Part shown: piece after piece, positions 19,301-24,394 of the stretch
Numbering within the stretch: the stretch's first letter is position 1
How the letters are laid out: every line of letters begins with the position of its first letter
From: Zelonia costaricensis
Lineage: Eukaryota > Euglenozoa > Kinetoplastea > Trypanosomatida > Trypanosomatidae
Assembly (NCBI GenBank): GCA_030849075.1
Contig: JASAOO010003220.1
Coordinates: 1-29,648 of the forward strand
DNA length: 29,648 bases
Direction of reading: 5' to 3'
Translations under genes and position numbers: made by a program
Notes under the pieces: generated by a model
What the model was told of the DNA's origin: nothing
The model's input: the letters and a program-made list of their open reading frames with translations, nothing else
Database searches by the model: none

Positions 19301-20486
19301 CGTTACCGACGACTGGGACCGCCGCTGCCTGCTGGCCACGCTGGAGGTGTACCTGACGCCCTCCATCCTCGACGACGAGTACGTCTTCTGCGACGACGCC
19401 CTCGAGTACTACGCGCCGCCGTACGGGGCGTACGACACGTACATCGCGTACATCCAAGACCTCCCGCCGCAGCAGCCGCCCACCGTCTTCGGGCTGCATG
19501 AGAACGCCGACATCACCAAGGACGAGCGCGATGCCCGCTTCCTGCTCGACGCGACGCTCAGCACGCAGCCCCGCGATGCCGCGCCGGCGGCGGCCGCGGC
19601 GGGCAGCAGTGGCTCCGCCAGCAAGGCCGACCCCAAGACGACCGTCAAGGCACTTGCCGCGGACGTGCTGCACCGCCTACCGCCCCTGTTCGACGTGGAG
19701 GCGATTCAGGCGCGCTACCCGATCGACTACTCGCAGTCCATGAACACGGTGCTGCTCCAGGAGGCGATCCGGTACAACCGCCTGCTGGCCGTCGTGCGGG
19801 CCTCGCTGGCGGACGTGCAGGACGCGATCAGCGGCAGGGTGGTGATGAGCAGCGAGCTGGAGCAGGTCTTCCTGAGCATGTACGACGGCAAGGTGCCGGA
19901 GGGGTGGCGGCGCCGCTCATACCCCTCGCTGAAGCCCTTCGGCGCGTACGTCAGCGACCTCATCGCCCGGCTGCAGTTCCTCAACACGTGGTACGAGGTT
20001 GGCCCCCCGCCACTCTTCTGGCTCAGCGGCTTCTTCTTCACGCAGTCCTTCCTCACCGGTGTCACGCAGAACTACGCGCGCAAGTCCAGGATTGAGATCG
20101 ACAAGCTCATCTGGAACTTCACCGTCATGCCGGAGCCGGCCGAGACCTTCACGGAGGCGCCGGCGGACGGCTGCTACGTGCATGGCCTCTTTCTCGAGGG
20201 GGCCGGCTGGTCGCACGAGGACGGCGTGCTGGCTGAGAGCAAGCCGAAGGAGCTGTACGTGTCCTTCCCGGTGCTGAAGCTGTCCCCGGCGCTGCCGGAG
20301 GAGGTGGCTGCGCGACCGGTGTACCACTGCCCGTGCTACAAGACGACGGACCGCCGCGGCGTGCTCTCGACCACGGGGCACTCGACCAACTTCATCCTGA
20401 CGGTGAACCTCCCGCGCGACACGTCCGAGTCGGAGAGTCACTGGGTGCTGCGCGGCACGGCCCTCTTCACGCAGCTCGAGTACTAG
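7380..20486 (+). CDS. Axonemal inner-arm dynein heavy chain, DNAH1-like
   Basis: An uninterrupted 4,368-residue dynein heavy chain, the ATP-driven motor that bends the flagellum. Residues 1 to about 240 are low complexity (Ala 93-100 come from a GCT repeat). From about 279 a Trp/Arg-rich stretch (VVWRRCRVVSYDEAARLYYV) leads to LNIRFDAED (317-325) and SLYIDSIPD, a pattern I recall from the N-terminus of DNAH1. The motor has six AAA units. AAA1 has P-loop GPAGTGKT (1674-1681) and Walker B CFDEFN (Asp1726, Glu1727). AAA2 has GFSYGGKT (1955-1962). AAA3 has GDTGTGKT (2315-2322) and FIDDANLPQ (Asp2382, Asp2383). AAA4 has GVGGSGRR (2664-2671) and ADSQI. The stalk coiled coils are about 2899-3020 and 3127-3227, with the microtubule-binding tip between. 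Then come AAA5 (SNSSRWPLLVDP, about 3304), AAA6 (LVLSPGADP, about 3755; GHWVLLQNCHLYADF, about 3807) and the C-terminal domain (PPPLFWLSGFFFTQSFLTG, about 4209). Length and the FEVQDLAHASPATVSRCG signature favour the DNAH1 (arm d) type over DNAH3/7/12; that subtype is from memory. Confidence 0.98.
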   Translation: MSGPPSAPQSSRRTAVPSPQAAAPRGTAKSNGGPVPDAQRGLATSQRLRAMEAPSMEHLAAQRYLASPATASTATATSAKSHRGPRPPPPAVAAAAAAAAGSAAAAVQADGRPALRRRADPAAPLKSVRVPRIVRQLLSASTPPGTRAPGSPLAVAGAPAAASATTESTLVGCATHERVGLLYHPLAAVRTAYAESEARPGTFTAEALAAPGATPPAATPNSAGDAAAAAATSDKTFYELADFDAAEDDTRTPAEWVALGGGDGGAGTPATSRFFEATGPRRGTVVWRRCRVVSYDEAARLYYVRWADGTGRWTRRLNIRFDAEDVAQWEARVRRADAYRTATEAALRESLYIDSIPDTCVTPMEEAQIERVLRHVAARFPVAHLHVIQQRTEEAEATYYRAMKLAVHTYAMRSAAEQERLRLADLPRTGVPAQPSLRDLRGTLDTPSPNFTTARAFLAENCFQVNALVQDTLHTLHTLWFNFTSQPLCIAQFDAAALPLRLPRFTTSQEDHGIAVGERLKGEWTSTVQSTVQNNLDAHFNFYEDNMARYEASRMRRFVCLVNSMMRTQLRALAMDSLHAYADFMERFLVGCGDRHNAAAAPDDLVAVLPEDAAEREYWAQRVAELDARQAAEKEAKAGDQKGGGGRRARSVTPGGAGGGKEDTDSGVDAAAAAHLVWCPGAPPTTAPFTQRVVSLVQRVNGLRPLFYTKLVVAAYPTAPQRGVVEDVALEEELEGDAAVEPCALVLNPPVADVERAVMRVVRRCLEHGNGVSAMGDQLFPLLEMAPAFLHPISADEAEVVAVRERVLAVLRGNRPAPQQLVHMYLEFEYLATAEVEEVVQAALEHVDALDEVDLLLERLTRDRRRIAERTPDVVTFELYAVDCRELKAELTARAVALQQALLEAVSMRLAEECDGVLHAYHEIHAELAVEPTTPEELQTMRAALDGVAAREAAIQGIFRHVTDGNELLLRYAYLVPHDEFVRYWEAYEWPKRLAQFVEDRNFRAKEYRAVFIQQLRENSEQQAYTIMQLAASVEDFTRLGDDARAEEYFERARGIDASIQASKAAITLYSRHEELFGMTVTAYPQLAEIQQRFEPYLSLWEVVCCFTAETERWMSSKIATLQPTDVDQKVSDWAKRVAVLCKKIKEPEPSEVARQLRANLEQFKPLVPLLYALRSHLQAGHWRAIYQQCGIPREQQGFGPGGVDNNDLRPLSEFVQLGMMEHLSVIESVAAVAQKTYELEAELMAMETEWKRLVFEMEPYQDTFKLKSNDAMQLTLDEHILKTQSMLGKPTVRQTPPLQARVTQWSDQLNNTQNTMDEWFRCQGTWSYLEPIFVSADISRSLPAEKKLFVEIDETWHLIMARTRATPQIITRCQDDSLYKALCSANANLEEILRKLQQFLETKRMAFPRFYFISNEELLQILSDSRDPYLVQPYLCKCFEGIKLLTFADHHDMVGMESAEGERVRFARTVNPSDHHNQVELWLQAVEDMMKATVRDQMRQAIGDYTQRPRTEFIQAWPGQVVIAVCSFFWTMEATQAMTAEGAVGLTTYHEKCVRQLDDLILLVRDSRLGNVERCTLEALVVIEVHSKDILRMLGEKGVDSPTSFDWLAQLRYYWEGEEEQAHMSVRQINAALQYGYEYLGNTGRLVITPLTDRCYRTLIGALHLNYGGAPEGPAGTGKTETTKDLAKALGKYCVVYNCSDQISAKDMAKLFKGLTQSGAWGCFDEFNRIEIQVLSVIAQQIATIQEAIIQKRTEFIFEGAQIRLDAGCAVFITMNPGYAGRAELPDNLKALFRPVAMMVPNYAMIGEIQLYSYGFLHGKVLSEKIVATYRLCSEQLSSQDHYDYGMRAVKAVLTAAGRLKRAYPTEDEMVLMLRSIQDVNLPKFLSQDVELFRGIISDLFPGVQLPAPDYADMHSALVSVTAQENLQLTTYFEEKIRQTYEMICVRHGMMLVGFSYGGKTTGLQSLAAALGVMEQKKKSEHRARTITINPKSVTMAQLYGKVELSGEWTDGILSSRFRQLAQDTSEDRVWLVLDGPVDAVWIENMNTVLDDNKKLCLQNGDIIPMSKRMNLIFEVQDLAHASPATVSRCGMVYVEPQSLGWTCLLESFYRTLPPYMEETPQLVETLRSLMDAIMSDALEVARKRTKSIVPQIANTLVASCTKLLSCFLHGFDEEAAAAQVGNDDRLHTRNMTMRVEGWFLFSLVWSVGGCLAHKDREVFSGALHGLLAALPEREGNRHAFTLALPEPSTSFFELRLDDGAEVRFVSWADLVPPLHIPAEFEYQDIIVPTMETAKYSFLMRLMVQHMHPALLVGDTGTGKTIMMKALLRELPKDGYSVNSIQFSAQTTASHLQRLIDSNCEKRRKGFYGPPINKKMIIFIDDANLPQLEEYGAQPPIELLRQYLDHGGWYQHSKDGVEFRHLVDALLLCAMGPAGGGRNDITQRFSRHFNVFSVPAFNEATLTTVFGRLSEWILSRGFPGTLRGMSVPLVAATVELYATLVDNLKPSPERSHYTFNLRDVSKVFQGMDMAYAARIKDEVCLAQLWMHEVSRAFADRFIDDADTNWFNEQASRTCVKHFKINVRPTMEDGSPLLFAGLANDEGRYELLTNITQARETLEQKQDLYNTASRSGELNLVVFNYVLEHIARISRVLRQPGGHLLLVGVGGSGRRSCARLAAFIQECEFRTTTPAKDYDHGDFLDDIRQLLLQTGQKAYSTAFVLADSQIISEAFLEDICSLLNTGEIPGLWDTKQDRETYENAVASLRDVGRLLGRPDTTEALQALFVERCRKHMHVVLCFSPLGSVLRERLRKFPSLVNCTTIDWFREWPEDGLRSVAARFLADVELTEEERTSIREIFVQYQQQVRELGVVYRAEARQTTYVTPTSYLDLLSTFGRMLARKRRDLTEQRDRYVNGLRQLRKTEDQVEVMQQELALLKPELAVKQAETDKLIEQVEAESKVAEEQKAIVAVDEAAANAQATAAKKIKDASQEKVDEAQPLVEQAQRAVLDLDPKALQEVKALKTPPQGVKYVIEVLCTLLGGNYKPKPVRDALTGKTTVPYWEHAKVTLLTGEFKNTLLNAYPDIVDNAPDAQIEEVKKKMADDMFKMENIRKTSVALIGVALYIKAVVEYYKQNKVIKPLLAQAAAAQAEYDEAMVGLHAKKEELRIITEKLQALTDHLESVNHAKQELENRVRDTDTKLTRAKKLIEGLGGEKVRFAQESQHYEEELLYVVGNVVVSAGVVAYMGPFLHQYRLQSIARWRGMCEEAQLRVSADYTFEKFCGNPIRIQEWKLQQLPSDPFSVDNAVILSNSSRWPLLVDPQQQANQWIRSRERDSGLVVVRLSEKEYLRTIRQAITDGNPVLLENVEETLDPMLENLLLKRLTREGAMTVMHLGEAVEWNESFRFYMTTKLPRPHYLPEVSAKVTLINFRITEQGLQDQLLQRVMLSERREVEEKKQALTLEAATNQAGLKATEDSILAILSSEGNILESEAAIEELDSAKEQSDRIAKRQEEIDAMERVSDRTRNLFVPVAHLGAILFFCVTELANIDPMYQNSLQSYMAIFQEALANSAKSSEVDERTQAINTTFKSSLYQRVCRALFARDQLLFSFIMSLKMFAVDPVLLRWLLTGGAEEDERAAAVANPFTWLPELSWRLLQRATSQLDGFQNLIDEVRHHEMFFMDYYESSNPLELELPGALQELSNIQKMVIVRCLRMDKVIPAIRAYVAETLGDFFVEPPLYALETVVDELAYDPSVPIILVLSPGADPNAELDRVAELRGMLQSRLYKLSLGQGQDVPACALIEAGTKSGHWVLLQNCHLYADFMPRLSRMIEDYSDAAAKEKLNRNYRLWLTSLPSEVFPIAILQNGVKLVQEPPKGLKSNLLQSYLSDPVADADFFAGAHAPEAWHKLLFGLCFFHAVVQERRQYGPLGWNRPYEFNDTDRRISVRQLQMLLNENELVPYEALLYLIGECNYGGRVTDDWDRRCLLATLEVYLTPSILDDEYVFCDDALEYYAPPYGAYDTYIAYIQDLPPQQPPTVFGLHENADITKDERDARFLLDATLSTQPRDAAPAAAAAGSSGSASKADPKTTVKALAADVLHRLPPLFDVEAIQARYPIDYSQSMNTVLLQEAIRYNRLLAVVRASLADVQDAISGRVVMSSELEQVFLSMYDGKVPEGWRRRSYPSLKPFGAYVSDLIARLQFLNTWYEVGPPPLFWLSGFFFTQSFLTGVTQNYARKSRIEIDKLIWNFTVMPEPAETFTEAPADGCYVHGLFLEGAGWSHEDGVLAESKPKELYVSFPVLKLSPALPEEVAARPVYHCPCYKTTDRRGVLSTTGHSTNFILTVNLPRDTSESESHWVLRGTALFTQLEY
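7656..7679 (+). repeat. (GCT)8 repeat coding for poly-Ala
   Basis: Eight perfect GCT codons encode Ala 93-100 in the disordered head of the dynein. Elsewhere this gene mostly uses GCC or GCG for Ala, so the tract is a local slippage product. Confidence 0.93.
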
Positions 20487-20509
20487 GCGAGAGCACTGCA
20501 GCCCATGTG

Positions 20510-20541
20510 TTTTTTTTTTTTTTTTGTGTGTGTGTGTGTGT
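20510..20541 (+). repeat. T16 run followed by (GT)8
   Basis: Sixteen T followed directly by eight GT units, 23 bases after the dynein stop codon. It is the only long T run in the window. Confidence 0.95.
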
Positions 20542-20988
20542 GACCGGTCCTCTCCGCACTTTGTGCAGCGCCCCGTTCATGACCGGCGCAGTGCTGCGCT
20601 CTGTTGTAGTTTCTGTTAGTTTGTTGATGTACAGCGTTCCGTCCGCGTGGCCACTGCTGCAGCCGCGCATGTATGTACTGGTGGGTGCTGGCGTGATGTG
20701 GGGTGCGTGGCAGGCCGTGGCCTCCACTTGCGGCTGCTCCTCCGTCCACGCACCCACGCACTCACTCACGCGTGCTTACCCTCCCCGTCTTTTCTCGTAT
20801 GTGTCAGTAACCATTCAACGAGCATATACCACGGCACGCTCCGCCTGTGACGGCTGGCGACCCCGCGGCATCCCACGGCCCCCCTCCCCACCCTGGCGCC
20901 GACTCGGCCACTCCTCCACGAGAGCGCCGCAGGCGCTGGGGCTCTGCCAGCGGTCCACAGAGACTGGCGCCACCACAAAGAGCGCGTG

Positions 20989-21155
20989 CGTGCGTGTGTG
21001 TGTGTGTAGAGGCAACTCCGCTCCCCCCGTTGCCGAGACGCACACCGCTCACAGCGACACGCTCGCGTTGCACGCTGCCGCCGATCTGGCATGGACGCTT
21101 CGCACTCCCCCCCCCTCTCCCACTCACCTCGTCCATTCACACGCACACACGCACG
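20989..21155 (+). repeat. Complementary TG and CA tracts (18-nt stem potential)
   Basis: Bases 20989-21006 can pair with 21138-21155 over 18 positions, with one G-U pair and otherwise Watson-Crick, leaving a loop of about 131 bases. It lies in the spacer before the cysteine-rich surface gene. Confidence 0.7.
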
Positions 21156-21285
21156 ACTCAACGCAACGCGTCGTCGCCGTCACGCGCCACCTGCCACGTC
21201 ACTGCGACCTGCAGCTCCCCCAAGACATCAACCCCTCCTGTCTCCCTCGCCTATCTTCCCCTCCCCGCACCGCACAACGTCCGGC

Positions 21286-22059
21286 ATGTCCACCAGGACT
21301 CGCTTCTCCCGTACGCATCGTGCGGCGTGCGCCGTGGCGGTCGCTGTTGTGGCGTTGGCGTGGCTCGCTGCTGCTGCGGCGGTGGACCCGACACTGAGCA
21401 CGACGTGCGACGACCCGCACTGCGTCGCCTGTGTCGCCGGCCGCTGCGTGTACTGCGAGGACGGCTTCTACGCGTCCGGCAGTGTGTGCGTCGCGTGCGA
21501 GGCGCCGCATTGCACGAAGTGCGCCGTGGCAGGGCGCTGCACGGCGTGCGAGACCGGCTATGACCTCACGTACATGACCAGCGACGAGGATGGACATCAC
21601 GTGCCCACGTACGGGCTGTGCGTGAAGCGCGAGGAGCCGCAGCCCATCCCGCACTGTACCAGCCGCATCGGCAACACGTGCTTCTCCTGCGAGAGCGGCT
21701 TCCACGCGGAGGACGGGGTCTGCAAGCCGTGCCACACGGCGCACTGCACCAACTGCGCCGCCGTGGGTCGCTGCATCGCCTGCGAGCCGCACTACACGCT
21801 GCGCTACATCCGTCACGACGACGAGGGCACCGACATCAGCCGCTGGGGCGTGTGCGACCCGGACCCGGCGCTCGCCACCGGCCACCGCGCCCCCGCCACT
21901 GCCGTGCCGACGCTCCTTCTCGCCGCACTGATGGCCGTGGCGGGTGTCGCGCTCGCCTCTGCCTGCCGCCTCGCCCACGCCGCCGTGTCGGATGGGCGGC
22001 ACACGGCACTGCGCGTCTCCAGCAGCGACGCCGACGACACGCGAGGGGAGGAGGCGTGA
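21286..22059 (+). CDS. Cysteine-rich surface antigen-like protein, membrane anchored
   Basis: The 257-residue protein has an N-terminal signal peptide (hydrophobic 13-32, ending AAAAAVDP), two cysteine-rich modules, a transmembrane helix (about 204-229, PTLLLAALMAVAGVALASAC) and a short charged cytoplasmic tail ending DDTRGEEA. Module 1 has 12 Cys (41, 46, 49, 54, 57, 68, 71, 76, 79, 85, 88, 112). Module 2 has 10 (124, 132, 135, 146, 149, 154, 157, 163, 166, 190). The CxxC / GxC / CxxGF pattern resembles furin-like or EGF-like repeats and the proteins often labelled surface antigen-like in Leishmania. A paralogue lies at 27175-27789. The start at 21286 is chosen because the signal peptide follows it; in-frame sequence upstream is C/T tract. 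It should sit on the plasma or flagellar-pocket membrane with the cysteine modules outside. Ligand and role are unknown. Confidence 0.9.
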   Translation: MSTRTRFSRTHRAACAVAVAVVALAWLAAAAAVDPTLSTTCDDPHCVACVAGRCVYCEDGFYASGSVCVACEAPHCTKCAVAGRCTACETGYDLTYMTSDEDGHHVPTYGLCVKREEPQPIPHCTSRIGNTCFSCESGFHAEDGVCKPCHTAHCTNCAAVGRCIACEPHYTLRYIRHDDEGTDISRWGVCDPDPALATGHRAPATAVPTLLLAALMAVAGVALASACRLAHAAVSDGRHTALRVSSSDADDTRGEEA

Positions 22060-22242
22060 CGAGGGGCCCTGCAGGCGGTGCCGCCCTCCCCCACTCACCG
22101 CCCCCGTCAGCCGCAGGCTCGGCGCTCTCTTCTCCCTCCTCCGCCTCGTGTCCCCTGCCCTGTCTGGCGATTTGCTTCTCATCGATGCGCTTCCCTATTT
22201 GCGTCGCTGCCTGCCCGACGTGCTGCAGAGCCGGCTCGCTGT

Positions 22243-22277
22243 CACACACACACACACACCACACACACACACACACA
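22243..22277 (+). repeat. CA microsatellite
   Basis: CA repeat with one extra C at 22260, in the 3' flank of the first cysteine-rich gene. A TG tract at about 22374-22383 is complementary. Confidence 0.93.
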
Positions 22278-23572
22278 TGCGCGCTGACTTCACATGAGTC
22301 TGCCTCCCCCCTTCTCATGCAGTCACCTGCGCCGCCCAAGAGGGACGTTGCGGACCGCATCTGCGTCTGCGTCTGTGTGTGTGCGTGCCACGGTGTGTGC
22401 CTCTGCCTCCTGAAGGTGCTTCTCCTATCGCGCAGCAGCCGCAGCCCTGTGCTGTCTGTCTTCTTCTCTTCCCCCCCCTCCCCCCACCGCGCGTGCTCGT
22501 CTTTTCCGTTTGTCCGCGTGTTGACGTGATGTGCGCAGCGCGTACGGCTCCGTGCAACTCACCCACGACCCCGCTCACTCACTCATGCCTTTCTGCCGTG
22601 CCCACGGCGCACGCCCCCTCCCCGCGCAACGCGCAAACGTCGTATCCCAACGCAGCAGCAGCCCGTCCCCCCTCCCTCGCTCCCGCCCCCGCTCCGCGCG
22701 CGCATGCCTCCTGCCATGCAGCGCCAGCGCAGCACCCCACAAACGCACATTCGCAACCCCCTCCCCTCCCCTACTTCGCTTTCCCCTCTTGCCCACCGCT
22801 TCTCCCGACGTGCGCGGTGGTGCACCGCCGCCGAGCGCACCGTCCACTGCACCGCAGCGCACTCTTCTTTTCTCACCTCCCTTCCGCGACACCACCTCTG
22901 TTCAGGGCCTTCAAACGCAAGAGCGAAGCACAGACACAGACACCCACCCATACACACACGCACAGTGCTGCTTGCGCTTGTCCCCAGCCCACGCCATCCA
23001 CGCACCACAACGCCACAGTTTTGTGCCCCGCCTCAGCTGAGGCGTTCGGCTTTCTGAACGTACGTTCGCGACGTGCCACACCACTCTCGTGCTTGCTTGA
23101 CAGCCGCGTGCTTCCATATCCGCCATCTCTTGACCTTTTCCTCTGCGTGAGCGACCACGTGTGCGACTCCCCCGTGCCTCGCCATCTTACTTGTGCTTTC
23201 CTCTATCCCCTCTTTTCCCCGTTCCTTTGCCTATACCCGCCCTCCTCGACGTCCTGCTTGCTGCGCCGCCCTCCCCCATACACCGCGTGCGTGTGTGCGC
23301 GCGCTTCGCCCTGTCGCTGTGTGCTTCTCCCCGTGGCTGTCCAATACGCGGACTTCTCTTGCTGCGCTCGGTGAGGTGCGCATGCCCGCGTGCAAACTCG
23401 CCGCCGCTGTCCTTCCCATTCATTGCGCTCACGCCTCCCCCCTCCCCCCTCCCCCCGCTGCGATCGTCTGTCGTGTCCCGCTCTCTCCCTCTTCTTCCAC
23501 CGCTCCTGTGCACTCGGAGTCGCAGGCGCCGTGGGCTGCCCGGCACGTCGGTGCGCACGCACGTGTGGCCGC

Positions 23573-23628
23573 TGCACGCTGAGCCGCGTTCCTCGACGAC
23601 TCGCGGCGCGTTGCACGCTGAGCCGCGT
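23573..23628 (+). repeat. 17-bp direct repeat (two copies)
   Basis: The same 17 bases (TGCACGCTGAGCCGCGT) occur at 23573-23589 and 23612-23628, 39 bases apart, in otherwise unique intergenic DNA. Confidence 0.9.
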
Positions 23629-24324
23629 CGGCCTCCTGCGCCGCTCCTTTTCCACCCACCCGCGTCTCCGCCTCGCACTTCATCTCTTCACCCCTCCTCT
23701 GCCTTCCTTGTGTCCCGCACTGCCGACGTCGCTGGCGCGCCTTCGCACGACGCGCTTGTGAAGCCCCTTAGTTGTGTGCACGCTGCAGCGGCTACCGCGT
23801 CTACTCCGGTCCACCGCATCGCACCGCTTCCGCTTCTCCTCCCCCCCATCCGTGCCTCAGTGCTGCGTTCACGTGTTGCGGGTCCGGCCCCGGCCCCTTT
23901 TCTCGGCTTCTGCTTCCAGTGTCCGCGCCGTCCGCAGAGTCTCGCGGTGCCCCGCGCAGGCCAGCATACACGGCCCCCACTACCCGGCGCTCCCTCGCTG
24001 CTCTGCTCTCCGGCATCCCAATCGCTTCCCCTCCCCTCCCCTCCCCTTTAGCATTGTGCGCGCGTGTGCCCGTGTGTGCGGAGGGCTGCGTGTTTTGGCA
24101 GTGCGCCGCTTCGCTTTGATTGACTGAGGTGTGGCGTGCGGGGCCCCCACCCAACTCCTCGTGAACCCTCGTCATACCCCACGTCCGTCAGCCACTCCAC
24201 GGCAGGCGTGTGCAGCCTACTGCGGAGTGCCGGGCCGCGAACGTTTGTGGCGCTGCGAGCCCCGCGCGTCCGACTGTGCCACGCTTCCATTAGGTTTGAT
24301 TCGTGGCTCGCCGCAGCGGCCGGC

Positions 24325-24344
24325 GTGTGTGTGTGTGTGTGTGT
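24325..24344 (+). repeat. (GT)10 microsatellite
   Basis: Perfect repeat 50 bases upstream of the LRR gene start. Confidence 0.95.
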
Positions 24345-24392
24345 GCTCCCTTCCCATTTGGGCTTCTTCGCCGTCTCCAATCCGCGCTACAG
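24345..24392 (+). promoter_or_regulatory. Candidate polypyrimidine tract and splice acceptor for the LRR gene
   Basis: C/T-rich bases 24345-24378 lead to an AG at 24391-24392, only two bases before the ATG at 24395. The previous AG is at 24314-24315, before the GT repeat. Use of the near site would give a nearly leaderless mRNA apart from the spliced leader. Confidence 0.35.
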
Positions 24393-24394
24393 CT

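Larger units (their letters stand above)
20487..21285. other. Intergenic region between dynein and the first cysteine-rich gene
   Basis: No gene is seen. It starts with a T16 run joined to (GT)8 at 20510-20541. The middle (20545-20990) has mixed composition and is probably dynein 3' UTR. A TG tract (20987-21006) is complementary to a CA tract at 21138-21155. The last 170 bases are C/T-rich. The AG at 21213-21214 (CTGCAG) is the last plausible splice acceptor before the ATG at 21286; no AG lies between 21224 and the start. Confidence 0.65.
22060..24394. other. Long intergenic region (2.3 kb) before the LRR gene
   Basis: This is the longest gap in the window and I find no gene in it. Open frames of up to about 330 codons exist on the + strand, but they are Pro/Ser/Leu/Cys-rich translations of C/T-rich DNA with no domain. 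It contains a CA tract (22243-22277), TG-rich DNA near 22374-22390, a CA tract near 22930-22967, a 17-bp direct repeat (23573-23589 and 23612-23628) and a (GT)10 at 24325-24344. C/T richness continues across nearly the whole gap. No tRNA-like T-loop was noticed. Confidence 0.65.

Noticed and set aside
22379..24051. Two long + strand frames (331 and 296 codons) in the 2.3-kb gap
   Set aside because: Pro/Ser/Leu/Cys-rich throughout, as any C/T-rich sequence would give; no conserved motif and no GC3 pattern of a real gene.
24131..24394. An N-terminal extension of the LRR gene
   Set aside because: The extra 88 codons include a Cys/Val run from the (GT)10 repeat and would precede a clear signal peptide. 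The same reasoning rejects 21091-21285 before the first cysteine-rich gene.
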